Assembly: GCA_004296885.1 (NCBI GenBank)
Contig: SCVN01000008.1
Span: 124,001-188,000, forward strand
Origin: Nitrospirota bacterium
Lineage (GTDB): Bacteria > Nitrospirota > Nitrospiria > Nitrospirales > Nitrospiraceae
Length of the DNA stretch: 64,000 nucleotides
Reading direction: 5' to 3'
The notes under the pieces were generated by a model. It saw nothing but the letters and a program-made list of their open reading frames with translations, made no database searches and was not told the origin of the DNA. The translations under genes were made by a program, and so were the position numbers. Positions 1 through 8,582 of this stretch are shown here, piece by piece (the stretch's first letter is position 1; every line of letters starts with the position of its first letter).

Positions 1-607
1 GCGCAGGCTTTTCGGTGAAATGGACGCCCTGGGCGCGGCTGGCATAGACCGCCACCAGACTGGGCGCGATGTCGGCGATGCAGACCGGCGCGCACATGCC
101 GCACATCACGCAGTCCATGAACATCTCCGAGACGGCCTTGAAGTCCCCGAACACCGCCCGCCACACCCCTTCCCGCACGTCGATCTTCTGCGGGCAGGCT
201 TCGGTGCAGGCGTTGCAGTTGCGGCAGAGCGGGGCTTCCGGATAGAGATTGAACAAGTCCTGCTTGGGATCAGTGAGGACGGCCAGGTCGTAGGTGGCCT
301 TCCGCGCCGGGAACGGAGGCATCATCGAGAAAGACATCCCGTCGTGGACCGCTGTCTGGCAGGCCAGACAGGTCTTCACCTTGGGATCGTCCTTGGTCCG
401 ATAGTAGGTCGCGCAAGCGCCGCAGAAGCCGCCCAGACAACCGACCCCCCGGATGACTTCCTGCCCCGTGTACCACAGGGCCTTGAGCATGGTGATCCCC
501 TCCGGCACTTCATGCTTCTTGCCGGCGATCTCCACCGTCACCATGCGAGGATGGAGGACTTCTTCCTGGTCGATGACGTCTTTGGTATTGATGGTCTGAT
601 CAGCCAT
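1..607 (-). CDS. FrdB/SdhB-like iron-sulfur protein (3' end outside the window)
   Basis: The visible 202 residues look like the iron-sulfur subunit of succinate dehydrogenase/fumarate reductase. A plant-type 2Fe-2S motif (GCLGGFCGAC followed by a CLAC pair) is followed by two 4Fe-4S-type clusters of cysteines, CRNCNACTEACP and CVMCGMCAPVC. The family passes electrons between a flavin subunit and quinone or another donor at the membrane. The ATG at 605-607 lies only 6 nt after the aconitase stop and has no clear Shine-Dalgarno, so translation is probably coupled. Being last in an aclB-aclA-acn operon suggests the fumarate reductase step of the reductive TCA cycle. The flavoprotein partner is not in the window, so a related Fe-S adaptor (thiol:fumarate or heterodisulfide reductase type) remains possible. 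The gene runs off the left edge. Confidence 0.75.
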   Translation of the reverse strand, partial: MADQTINTKDVIDQEEVLHPRMVTVEIAGKKHEVPEGITMLKALWYTGQEVIRGVGCLGGFCGACATYYRTKDDPKVKTCLACQTAVHDGMSFSMMPPFPARKATYDLAVLTDPKQDLFNLYPEAPLCRNCNACTEACPQKIDVREGVWRAVFGDFKAVSEMFMDCVMCGMCAPVCIADIAPSLVAVYASRAQGVHFTEKPA

Positions 608-613
608 GTGTCT

Positions 614-2860
614 TTAGTTCAACGCGTTCAGCGCCGACCCGGCCTTGAACCACGCAAGCTGCTGCTCCGTCATGCTGTGGTTCGCCTGGATGGTGAGCAC
701 CTTCCCGTCCGTCTTGTGAATGGTCACCGACACCGGCTTGCCCGGAGCCAGATTCGCCAGCCCCGCCACGCTGATGCGGTCCTGCTGCTCGATCTTTTCA
801 TAGTCCTTCGGGTCGGAGAAGGTCAAGGCCAAAATCCCCTGTTTCTTCAGATTGGTCTCGTGGATGCGCGCGAAGCTCTTGACCAGGACGACTTTCACGT
901 TCAGGAACCGGGGCGACATGGCCGCATGTTCGCGGCTACTCCCCTCCCCGTAGTTCTCGTCGCCCACCACGACGGAGCCGATGCCCTTGGCCTTATACCG
1001 GCGGGCGATCTGCGCGATGGTCAGGCCTGATTCGCCGGCCAGCACGTCGGTGCCCTTGCCCGGCTCGGTGGAGAAGGCGTTCGTCGCGCCCAGGAACATG
1101 TTGTCGCTGATCTTGTCCAGATGGCCGCGGAACTTGAGCCAGGGACCGGCCGGGGAAATGTGGTCGGTCGTGGTCTTGCCCTTGGTCTTGAGCAGGAGCG
1201 GCAGCTTCTCGAAGTCCTTCCCGTCCCAGCGCGGGAAGGGTTGAAGCAGTTGCAGCCGCTCGCTGGTCGGCGGAACGTCCACGGTGAGGCCCTCGCCGTT
1301 CTCGGCGGGAGGTACCAGGCCTTCTTCGCCCTTGGCAAACCCCTTGGCCGGCAACTCCTCGCCCTGCGGCGGTTCGAACTTGAATTCCTTGCCGTCTGCG
1401 CCTGTGAGCTTTTGGTTCACCGGATCGAAAGTCAAATCGCCGGTGAAGGCGTAGGCGGTCACGATCTCAGGGCTGGCCAGGAACGAGAGGGTCTCGCTGA
1501 TCCCGTCGTTGCGGCCCGGGAAGTTCCGGTTGAAGGAACTGACGATCGAGTCGGCCTTGCCCTTGACCCCGTCGGCCCGTTTCCACTGGCCGATGCAGGG
1601 GCCGCAGGAGTTGGACAGGACCGTGGCGCCCATCTTCTCGAAATCCGCCATGAACCCGTCCCGCTTCATCGTGTGGTAGATGCGCTCCGAGCCGGGGCTG
1701 ACGAGAAACGCGGCCTTGGCCTTGAGCCCGGCTTTCAACCCCTGGCGCGCAATGTGCGCCGATCGGCTGATGTCTTCGTAGGACGAATTGGTGCAGCTCC
1801 CGATCAAGGCCGCCTTGAGTTCGACCGGGTAGCCATTTTCTTTGGCTTCGGCCGCCATCTTGGAGATGGGCCTGGCCAGGTCCGGCGTATGCGGCCCGAC
1901 GACGTGCGGCTCCAGCTTGGAGAGGTCCACCTCGACGACCTGGTCGTAGTACCTCTCCGGCGCCTGGAGCACCTCGGGATCGGCCGTCAGCAGGGCCTTG
2001 TTCGCTTCGGCCAGCTTGGCGAGGTCGTCCCGGTCGGTGATCGTGAGATAGGCCACCATCTTCTGGTCGAACTGGAACACGGAGGTCGTCGCGCCCAACT
2101 CGGCGCCCATGTTCGTGATCGTGCCTTTGCCGGTCGCGCTGATGGTCTCCGCGCCGGGCCCGAAGTATTCGACGATCTTGTTGGTCCCGCCCTTCACGGT
2201 GAGCAGACCGCAGAGGTAGAGAATCACGTCTTTCGGCGAGGCCCAGCCGCTCAACTTGCCGGTCAACTTCACGCCGATCAGCTTCGGATGCAACACTTCC
2301 CAGGGCAAGCCCGCCATCACTTCTCCCGCGTCCGCGCCGCCGACGCCGATGGCCAGCATGCCGAGTCCGCCGCCGTTCGGCGTGTGGGAGTCGGTCCCGA
2401 TGATGAGGCCGCCCGGGAAGGCGTAATTCTCCAGCACCACCTGGTGGATGATGCCGGCGCCCGGCTTCCAAAACCCGATGCCGTACTTCTTCGCCGCGGA
2501 GGCCAGGAAGTTATAGACTTCCTTGTTCTCGTCCATGGCGCGGAGCAGGTCCTTCTCGGAGCCCATCTCGGCGCGGATCAAATGGTCGCAGTGGATCGTG
2601 CTCGGCACGGCGGCCTTCTTCTTGTTGGCCTGCATGAACTGGAGCATGGCCATCTGCGCCGTGGCGTCCTGCATGGCCACCCGGTCCGGCCGGAGCGCCA
2701 ACATAGCTTTGCCCCGCTCCCAGACCTGGGTGCCGAAGTTGTCCGCATGCGAGACCAATATCTTCTCGGCCAAGGTCAGGGGACGGCCGAATTTCTTTCT
2801 GGCCTTGTCCACGATCCCGGGCATCTTGGCGTACAGATTTTTAACCATCTCGACCGACAT
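614..2860 (-). CDS. acn: Aconitate hydratase
   Basis: Aconitase interconverts citrate and isocitrate through a 4Fe-4S cluster. The 748-residue length fits the mitochondrial-type aconitases. Visible signatures are the cluster motif IGSCTNSSYED, the second cysteine motif SNSCGPCIGQW, and the swivelling-domain active-site loop GDENYGEGSSREHAA. I chose the ATG at 2858-2860 because GGGAGAG lies about 8 nt upstream; an in-frame start five codons earlier has no such support. The gene lies 126 bp after aclA and 6 nt before the frdB-like gene. In this operon it most likely works in the reductive direction, delivering citrate to ATP-citrate lyase, though the enzyme is reversible and also serves the oxidative cycle. 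Confidence 0.96.
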   Translation of the reverse strand: MSVEMVKNLYAKMPGIVDKARKKFGRPLTLAEKILVSHADNFGTQVWERGKAMLALRPDRVAMQDATAQMAMLQFMQANKKKAAVPSTIHCDHLIRAEMGSEKDLLRAMDENKEVYNFLASAAKKYGIGFWKPGAGIIHQVVLENYAFPGGLIIGTDSHTPNGGGLGMLAIGVGGADAGEVMAGLPWEVLHPKLIGVKLTGKLSGWASPKDVILYLCGLLTVKGGTNKIVEYFGPGAETISATGKGTITNMGAELGATTSVFQFDQKMVAYLTITDRDDLAKLAEANKALLTADPEVLQAPERYYDQVVEVDLSKLEPHVVGPHTPDLARPISKMAAEAKENGYPVELKAALIGSCTNSSYEDISRSAHIARQGLKAGLKAKAAFLVSPGSERIYHTMKRDGFMADFEKMGATVLSNSCGPCIGQWKRADGVKGKADSIVSSFNRNFPGRNDGISETLSFLASPEIVTAYAFTGDLTFDPVNQKLTGADGKEFKFEPPQGEELPAKGFAKGEEGLVPPAENGEGLTVDVPPTSERLQLLQPFPRWDGKDFEKLPLLLKTKGKTTTDHISPAGPWLKFRGHLDKISDNMFLGATNAFSTEPGKGTDVLAGESGLTIAQIARRYKAKGIGSVVVGDENYGEGSSREHAAMSPRFLNVKVVLVKSFARIHETNLKKQGILALTFSDPKDYEKIEQQDRISVAGLANLAPGKPVSVTIHKTDGKVLTIQANHSMTEQQLAWFKAGSALNALN

Positions 2861-2932
2861 AGCGCTCTCCCTCAAAGCATTATCAGTTTTCAGTGATCAG
2901 TTGAACCGAGAACTGACGACTGTCACTGACAG

Positions 2933-3013
2933 CTATTTCAGCGGCGGAACTTCCCGCGCCTATTTCAGCGACGGGACCTCCCGCGACTATTTTAACGGCG
3001 GCACTTCCCGCCT
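2933..3013 (-). repeat. 27-bp in-frame tandem repeat of the aclA 3' end including its stop codon
   Basis: Three consecutive units each encode R-E-V-P-(P/S)-L-K followed by TAG. The stop codons start at 2987, 2960 and 2933 on the plus strand, exactly 27 bp apart, so all units are in the aclA frame. Differences between units are mostly synonymous (GTG/GTC/GTT for Val, GAA/GAG for Glu, TTA/CTG for Leu); the exception is one Pro to Ser. Only the first unit is translated if termination is efficient. Confidence 0.9.
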
Positions 3014-4813
3014 TTTGGGCGCCGCGTAATTCACCAGATAATCGAAGAGGCGGATCAACCGGCTGTCTTGGCGCTTCTGGTCCACCCAGTGGCCGATCAA
3101 ACCGATCGTCCTGGCCAGGATGAAGAAGCCATTCAAACTGTCCACCGGGAAGCCGATGTCCACCAGCACGGCGGCCATGGTCCCGTCCACGTTCAGAATC
3201 AGGTTGTCTTTCTTCGCCGCCGTGACCTGTTCCACCTGCAGCGCAAAGTCCAGGCAAGGAGTCTTGATGTTCAGGCTCTTCACGTAGCCGACCAGCTCCT
3301 TGACCCGCTTGTCCGGGTTGCGGAGGCTCTTGACCCGATGGCCGATGCCGGGGACCGGCCCGACGTTCTTCTTCATGTAGGCCAGGAACTCGTCCACGGT
3401 CATTTTGTTGTCCACCGCATACTTGAACCAGCGACCTGCGTCGGTGACCGCGCCGCCAAACCGGGGGCCGATCATGATCATGCCGGCCGCCACCGCCTGG
3501 GACAGGCCGATGCCGGCGCAGGCCGCCAGGATCGTCGCATAGGCGCCGCTCACGCAGGGACCGTGGTCGGCTGAGAGCATGAGGATGCGCTTGACGATCT
3601 CGGCTTCCTGCTTGGAGATCAGCCGCTTGTCCCAGAGCAACCCGATGATGTGCGGAATTTCATAGCCCTTGTTGATCAATTCGGAGGCCGGATAGCCGTC
3701 ATAGCAGGGCTCGTCGCCCCGGTCGTCGCTGATCGTGGTGCGAATCAGCGGCATGACGGTGACTTCGTTGTCCCGCATCGCCTGTTCGACCGTCTTGGGG
3801 AGTTTGGGCACTTCCGAAGCCGGCACGTCGGCCACCGGCACGATCTGCCCGCTCTTCACGAACTCCTGGTAGGTCTCCTTGATGGCCGGCCCGAGCGCGC
3901 CGAAGGTGGGCGGCACGATGGCCCCGGCTTTTTTGAGCGCGTCCGACTTGGACCGGGCCGACCCTTCGCCCTTCATCCCTTCCTTGGCGCCGGCATGGCC
4001 GAACTTCATGCCCTTGGGGAGGCTCTCCTGGCAGAAGCCGGAGACCACGGCCAACAGCTTGATCCGCCGCTTCTTGGCCCCGTACCACTCGGCCGCCCGC
4101 TCTTCCAAATCGCCACCCATCTCGCCGACGATGACGACCGCTTTGGTCTTCGGGTCGTTCTCGAACATTTCCAGGTAGCTGACGTAATCCGTACCCGGAT
4201 AGGCGTCGCCGCCGATGCCGATGGCCGTGGTGATCCCGTCCGCAAACTGGGAGCAGATCCAGATGATCTCGTTGGAAAGTCCGCCGGACTTGGTGATGAC
4301 TCCGAACGAACCTTCCCGGTAGAGCTTGCAGGAAACCAAGTTGTCGTAGGCCCCGCCGATCACGCCCAGACGGCACGCGCCGGCGGAGATGATACCGATG
4401 GAGGAGGGGCCATTGAACACTTTCCCCAGCTTGGTGGCCTGACGGGCCAGCAGCTTGGCGTCCTTCTCCGGCACCCCCTCGGTGATCATGGACACGAGCT
4501 TGATGTGGGGATCGTTGAGAGCTTCCAGGGTGCCGGCGCAGGCCCGGTCCGCGCCGATGTAGACGAGGCTCGTGTTGATGCTGGGATGGTTCTTGGTCGC
4601 CTCGGCCACGGTTTTGTACACGGGAATGGCCAACAGGCCGCTGCCGTAGGGGACTTCGTTGGTCTTGCCCGCGTCCGGCGGATACACGAAGGCCTCGACA
4701 TAGAGCGATTTCTTGTTGAGGTAACAAAACTCCGCCATGCGGCGCGCGGCGTTCACCCCCGCAACTCCGCCCTGGATCACTACACGCGTGTCCTTGTTCG
4801 CCAGAATGCTCAT
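2987..4813 (-). CDS. aclA: ATP-citrate lyase, alpha (large) subunit
   Basis: ATP-citrate lyase cleaves citrate with CoA and ATP to acetyl-CoA and oxaloacetate, the diagnostic step of the reductive TCA cycle. This 608-residue subunit has a succinyl-CoA-synthetase-alpha-like N-terminal half and a citrate-synthase-like C-terminal half. The phosphorylated histidine is H273 in the motif FGHAGAKEG, and 608 residues matches my recollection of the Chlorobium AclA. Start: the ATG at 4811-4813 follows GAGGGAC; a longer frame extending 22 residues upstream runs through an AT-rich repeat spacer and is unlikely. The order aclB-aclA is as expected for the two-subunit enzyme. Its 3' end, including the stop codon, is triplicated as a 27-bp repeat. 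Confidence 0.97.
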   Translation of the reverse strand: MSILANKDTRVVIQGGVAGVNAARRMAEFCYLNKKSLYVEAFVYPPDAGKTNEVPYGSGLLAIPVYKTVAEATKNHPSINTSLVYIGADRACAGTLEALNDPHIKLVSMITEGVPEKDAKLLARQATKLGKVFNGPSSIGIISAGACRLGVIGGAYDNLVSCKLYREGSFGVITKSGGLSNEIIWICSQFADGITTAIGIGGDAYPGTDYVSYLEMFENDPKTKAVVIVGEMGGDLEERAAEWYGAKKRRIKLLAVVSGFCQESLPKGMKFGHAGAKEGMKGEGSARSKSDALKKAGAIVPPTFGALGPAIKETYQEFVKSGQIVPVADVPASEVPKLPKTVEQAMRDNEVTVMPLIRTTISDDRGDEPCYDGYPASELINKGYEIPHIIGLLWDKRLISKQEAEIVKRILMLSADHGPCVSGAYATILAACAGIGLSQAVAAGMIMIGPRFGGAVTDAGRWFKYAVDNKMTVDEFLAYMKKNVGPVPGIGHRVKSLRNPDKRVKELVGYVKSLNIKTPCLDFALQVEQVTAAKKDNLILNVDGTMAAVLVDIGFPVDSLNGFFILARTIGLIGHWVDQKRQDSRLIRLFDYLVNYAAPKRREVPPLK

Positions 4814-4889
4814 TGTCCGTCCCTCAATGATGAATGATGAGTGATGAATGTTCCGAAGAAGAGCGTGTTCGTTCATCATTCATCGTTCG
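4814..4889 (-). repeat. aclB-aclA spacer made of short GATGA/TCATC words
   Basis: The 76-bp gap is built from repeats of GATGAATGATGA and its complement TTCATCATTCATC, which can fold on each other in the transcript. A near-identical word mix recurs upstream of ispE (55400-55436). The aclA ribosome binding site follows it. Confidence 0.6.
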
Positions 4890-6089
4890 TCACTTATTTT
4901 GCAGCGCCATATCGACGATGTCGGTGAGCGGCGTGCTGCGATCGAAGACATTGATGTCGAAGCCTTCATCCTTCAGCTTCCGCATGAGTTCCAGGCCTTC
5001 CTTCTCGTTGGGCCCGCCCCGGCGCACCCAGATTTTCACGCCCTTGAGCTTGCCCTCGCTCTTGGCCTTGCGGAACCCGGCGATGATGCCGCCGAAGGTC
5101 TTCTTGACGTCGGTGAAGTTGGCGATCGCGCCGCCCACGATGATGTGTTTGATGTCAGGCAAGGACGCGACTTTTTCGGTGAGGACTTCCACCGCCCAGT
5201 CCGGCGGATCGCCGGAATATTCGGCATAGTTGGCGAGCTTGCCGCCGCGGGCCACGACTGCGTCCGAATAGTAGACGCTGGCGCCGCCGCCGGCCGGCAG
5301 CATCGCGATGTTGCCGCCGGGAATCTGGATAAACTTGACGGACCCCTTGATCTTGGAGTCCACCGCCATGACGTCAACCTCGTCCTTGGTATAGGCCCGG
5401 CCGAACTCCGCGGCAAACTGGAAGTTCCAGTCCGGATGGCGGAACTTGGCGTCTCCGTCGAGAAGCGTCACCGCGTCCAGCGCGATCAACTCCCCGTCGC
5501 TCTCGCGGACGACCACCGGATTCACTTCCAGATATTGGGCGTCCTCGTTGTCGAAACAGGTAAAGAGCTTGTTGGCGAATTCGGCCATCTTCTTGGCTAC
5601 CGGACCGGCAAACCCCGCCTCCTTGGCCAGTTTATCCAGATCGGCAGCGGCCGGCTTCTCGCCCACCTCCACCGTCAGCTTCTTGACCCGGTCCCAGTTG
5701 GATTCCACTTCGATGCCGCCGCAATTGGCCAGGAGAATTTCGCTCCCAGTTCTCGTGGACTTGACGGAGGCATAGTATTCTTCTTTGTGCGGAATCATTT
5801 CCGACACGATGACCTGGGTCACGGTGATGCTGCCCACCTGCTTCCCGAGCATCTCCTTGACCGCCGCCTCCGCGCCCTTCCGATCCAGGTCCACCTTGAC
5901 CAGGCCGAGCTTGAAGCGGGAGCCAAGCGCCTCATGGGCCTTGGCCACCAGCTTGCCCTTTTGAATCCAGTCATTGACCTTGGCGAGTTCGTTGAACTGC
6001 TCGACCGAAGTCACAACCATATAGTTGGGAACCGTGATGCCCCACTTCTTCATCAGGCCCATCCCGGGCCCTTCAAGCACCTTTGCCAT
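4890..6089 (-). CDS. aclB: ATP-citrate lyase, beta (small) subunit
   Basis: This 399-residue protein is the ATP-grasp, succinyl-CoA-synthetase-beta-like subunit that pairs with AclA. It begins MAKVLEGPGMGLMKKWGI and carries the glycine-rich stretch IPGGNIAMLPAGGGAS near residue 260 and IIVGGAIANFTDV near 335, both typical of the nucleotide and CoA part of the family. Its length agrees with the 398-residue family size known from green sulfur bacteria. The start at 6087-6089 is preceded by AAGGAGAGG with good spacing. It is the first gene of the operon, with a promoter at 6283-6312 and a roughly 187-nt leader. Confidence 0.96.
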   Translation of the reverse strand: MAKVLEGPGMGLMKKWGITVPNYMVVTSVEQFNELAKVNDWIQKGKLVAKAHEALGSRFKLGLVKVDLDRKGAEAAVKEMLGKQVGSITVTQVIVSEMIPHKEEYYASVKSTRTGSEILLANCGGIEVESNWDRVKKLTVEVGEKPAAADLDKLAKEAGFAGPVAKKMAEFANKLFTCFDNEDAQYLEVNPVVVRESDGELIALDAVTLLDGDAKFRHPDWNFQFAAEFGRAYTKDEVDVMAVDSKIKGSVKFIQIPGGNIAMLPAGGGASVYYSDAVVARGGKLANYAEYSGDPPDWAVEVLTEKVASLPDIKHIIVGGAIANFTDVKKTFGGIIAGFRKAKSEGKLKGVKIWVRRGGPNEKEGLELMRKLKDEGFDINVFDRSTPLTDIVDMALQNK

Positions 6090-6193
6090 GGGGTGTCCTC
6101 TCCTTAATAAATGATCGAAGCCGGCCGCGGCGACGGCTGATTCAAGCTAGAAGCCCTGGATTCTAGAGAGATTCCAGTCTCCTGGCAATCAAC

Positions 6194-6226
6194 CAAAAGG
6201 CCCATTTTTTCGGGACAATGGCCCTA
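6194..6226 (-). terminator. Hairpin plus T-tract in the aclB leader (possible attenuator)
   Basis: On the minus strand AGGGCCAT and ATGGGCCT pair with one mismatch and are followed by TTTT. The hairpin is about 50 nt downstream of the predicted aclB transcription start, so it could attenuate the operon. The stem is short and imperfect. Confidence 0.35.
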
Positions 6227-6282
6227 TCGCAGCTGGTCACGAGGGGATTGGCCAAGTTCCGCAGCCTGGATGGGAAAGGTTA

Positions 6283-6312
6283 ACTATAGGGAAAGACAGG
6301 CAATGGTGTCAA
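6283..6312 (-). promoter_or_regulatory. Sigma-70-type promoter of the aclB-aclA-acn operon
   Basis: On the minus strand TTGACA (6307-6312) is separated by 18 bp from TATAGT (6283-6288). It overlaps the stop codon of the upstream gene and would start transcription near 6276, leaving a leader of about 187 nt before aclB. Confidence 0.7.
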
Positions 6313-7055
6313 GGGTTGGCTGAGCCTGCCGGGCGCCAATCCCCGTCATCCGGCTCCAGGCCCAACAGCATCAACAACCGGTGCCAAGGCATTTGCCCGC
6401 GCGCCCGAGAAAAGCTGCGCATGAATACTCCCTGGACATCCTGAAAGTAGCTGATGTACGGTACCCCGCCGAGCAGTTCCGGGGCCTGCCCGCTCTGTCT
6501 CAACCGTTCCGGATGCTTGAAATCCTCGATCGTGGCGATCTGTCCGGACGGAGCTTCGAACCAACCGCCGTGCCAGACATCCAAGACCCACCACTTGCCC
6601 TCCGATTCGACGAAACAGAGGGCCACCCTGGCCGAAGCTCCGGGAGGCGAGTAGGCTTCCCAACGTCCCTCGTGCCCCGTATAGGTGGTCAGGGCCGTGA
6701 AGACTTCGGACAATTGGCCGTCGTTTCCATAGTGGCGCAGCACGATGTGCGAGATATGGTCATCCACAAAGGGCTGCCCCTGGGGGATCGGCTTGACCTG
6801 GATCCTCGTCCATTCCATCAGCCGCAGGACCCGCCGTTGCGGATCGGTCTCTCCGCCTGCCGCTTCCTCCGCCCATTGCTGAAACTCCCGATGCCGAATG
6901 TAAAACTTGGCCGCCTTCTCCCAGAGGGGCATCCGATGGACGATCATCCGATCGTCCACGCCCTCCAGCCCGGTGGTCGGAATCTGCCCGACCAGCAGGG
7001 CCAACAACAGGACGCCTGCCGCACCGGCAGCGGCGCCAATCATGAACCGTTTCAC
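6309..7055 (-). CDS. Membrane-anchored protein with a degenerate transglutaminase-like domain
   Basis: About 248 residues from a GTG at 7055 that follows CGAGG; earlier in-frame ATGs lie inside mutM. The N-terminus has one hydrophobic segment (FMIGAAAGAAGVLLLALLV), so the protein is probably tethered to the inner membrane and faces the periplasm. The rest has the rhythm of a transglutaminase/papain-like core: a conserved stretch LRHYGNDGQLSEVF, then EGRWEAYSPPG, then WWVLDVWHGGWF. The usual catalytic Cys position appears to be Gln, and no convincing His follows, so it is probably not a protease. It starts 13 bp after the mutM stop. Function unknown; the fold assignment is an inference. Confidence 0.55.
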   Translation of the reverse strand: MKRFMIGAAAGAAGVLLLALLVGQIPTTGLEGVDDRMIVHRMPLWEKAAKFYIRHREFQQWAEEAAGGETDPQRRVLRLMEWTRIQVKPIPQGQPFVDDHISHIVLRHYGNDGQLSEVFTALTTYTGHEGRWEAYSPPGASARVALCFVESEGKWWVLDVWHGGWFEAPSGQIATIEDFKHPERLRQSGQAPELLGGVPYISYFQDVQGVFMRSFSRARGQMPWHRLLMLLGLEPDDGDWRPAGSANP

Positions 7056-7068
7056 AAGGGACCTCGTG

Positions 7069-7902
7069 CTATTTCCGCTGGCAGCCGGGACAGTAAAACG
7101 AGCTGCGCTGGCTGCTTTCCATAATCCGTTTGATGGTTTTGCCGCAGCCGGCAGGACAGGGTTGGCCTTCCTTCCCATACACAAGATGTTGTCGCTTGTA
7201 CCGGCCCTCGCTCCCGTCCGGCGCGAAAAAATCCCGGACGCTGGAGCCGCCGGCCCGGATCGCCTCGGCCAGCACCTGCCGCATCACGTCATAAAAACGT
7301 CGGATCGCCGACACGCTCAAGCGGTTGGCCATCCGGGCCGGGTGCAGCCTGGCCCGATAGAGAATCTCGTTCGCATAGATGTTGCCGATGCCGGCGATCA
7401 CCTGCTGGTGCATGAGCAATGCCTTGAGCCGGCCACGGCGGGCCTGCATCACGTCGCGAAACTCTTCCCACGTAACCGTCATAGGGTCGCAGCCGAACCG
7501 CCTGGCCGTATACCGCTCCAGCCCCGCCCGGTCCAGGAGCGACATCCGTCCGAACCGGCGCGGATTCCAATAGAGCAGCTCCGGTTCTTTGCCCCCCTCC
7601 AGCGTCAGCCTGACGTGAATGTGCTTCGCAAACGACGGGGCGTGGAGACGAAACAACAGGAGCCCCGTCATCCCAAGTTCCGCCACGACGTACCGGCCCT
7701 CGCCCGTCTTGGTGCACGTGAGCACGACGCTCTTCCCTCTCCGCTCGACTGCCGTCACCGTCGCGCCCCGATACCAGTCCAGCGTCGAAAACCCTTCGCG
7801 GATAATGTCCCGGCGGCCGACCCAGCAATCAACCAACCTGGCTCCCACGATCCGCTCCCGGAGCTGGCCGGCCACGACTTCTGCTTCAGGCAATTCCGGC
7901 AT
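7069..7902 (-). CDS. mutM: Formamidopyrimidine-DNA glycosylase (MutM/Fpg)
   Basis: MutM removes 8-oxoguanine and other oxidised purines and cuts the abasic site. The 277-residue protein starts MPELPEAEVV, giving the catalytic Pro2 and Glu3. It has the helix-two-turn-helix stretch IGNIYANEILYRARLHP and ends in the C-terminal zinc finger CPAGCGKTI...CPGCQRK with four cysteines. It is followed at 13 bp by the membrane-anchored protein and preceded by a second base-excision glycosylase, so the cluster looks like a small DNA-repair operon. Confidence 0.96.
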   Translation of the reverse strand: MPELPEAEVVAGQLRERIVGARLVDCWVGRRDIIREGFSTLDWYRGATVTAVERRGKSVVLTCTKTGEGRYVVAELGMTGLLLFRLHAPSFAKHIHVRLTLEGGKEPELLYWNPRRFGRMSLLDRAGLERYTARRFGCDPMTVTWEEFRDVMQARRGRLKALLMHQQVIAGIGNIYANEILYRARLHPARMANRLSVSAIRRFYDVMRQVLAEAIRAGGSSVRDFFAPDGSEGRYKRQHLVYGKEGQPCPAGCGKTIKRIMESSQRSSFYCPGCQRK

Positions 7903-7934
7903 GGCTGCTCCACGTCCTTTTCACAATTACCATT

Positions 7935-8570
7935 TCACGCTCCACGTTTGATGCGGCGCGGCTTTCGGGTCTCCAGCCCGGCGATTAGGCCGCGAAAAGT
8001 CTTCGTTAACGCGGCTTCGAACGTCTGCAGCGATTCATAGCGGCTCAGGATCGTCCGTTGATTGCGCGGCGACGGATGGGGAAAGGCCATGAGCCGCACC
8101 GGGCTTTTCAATCCGACCTCCTGCCCGACCGCCTCCACCACGGCCCGCTCGGCCGCTTTCCCGAACGTCACGACGACCGCCGGCCGCAGGATGGCCAGTT
8201 CTCGGCTCAGATAGCAAGCGCAAGCGCGCACCTCGGCTCGTTTCGGCGCCCGGTTGGCGGAGGGATTGGCAAGCGCGGCAGGATGGCACTTGACCGTATC
8301 GGTCATGTAAAAGAGATCTTCCAGGTCCCGGTAGCGAGGGTGGCCGACTTGCCGCAAGGCCCGTCTGATCAACTGCCCGGCCGGACCGGTGAACCGCCGG
8401 CCGTGCTTCCAACTGACGTATCCCGGCGCTTCCCCCACGAGCAAATAGCCGGTACCGGCCGTGCCGGAGGCGTCGGGACCGAACCGCCGCCAGGGCTTCA
8501 TGGAGTCACAGGCAGTGCAGTGGTCGATCTGCTGCTGGAGAAGCGGGAGGCCTGGAGAAAGATGGGGCAT
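7935..8570 (-). CDS. Uracil-DNA glycosylase, family 4/5-like, iron-sulfur
   Basis: A 211-residue member of the Fe-S uracil-DNA glycosylase superfamily. Motif A is LLVGEAPG (residues 43-50) and the HPS motif is FPHPSPRNQ (H165). Four cysteines in the expected places (C18, C21, C95 and C117 or C119) would hold a 4Fe-4S cluster. The KRRIH insertion of UdgX is absent. It excises uracil from DNA and starts repair. It lies between mutM and the phosphatase gene with short gaps (32 and 12 bp) on the same strand, consistent with co-transcription. Sub-family assignment is uncertain. Confidence 0.85.
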   Translation of the reverse strand: MPHLSPGLPLLQQQIDHCTACDSMKPWRRFGPDASGTAGTGYLLVGEAPGYVSWKHGRRFTGPAGQLIRRALRQVGHPRYRDLEDLFYMTDTVKCHPAALANPSANRAPKRAEVRACACYLSRELAILRPAVVVTFGKAAERAVVEAVGQEVGLKSPVRLMAFPHPSPRNQRTILSRYESLQTFEAALTKTFRGLIAGLETRKPRRIKRGA

Positions 8571-8582
8571 GGGGGATGCCCC

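Noticed and set aside
1121-2896. Long open frame (591 codons) opposite aconitase
   Set aside because: Shadow of the acn coding strand in GC-rich DNA; no known motifs and the opposite strand encodes a complete aconitase.
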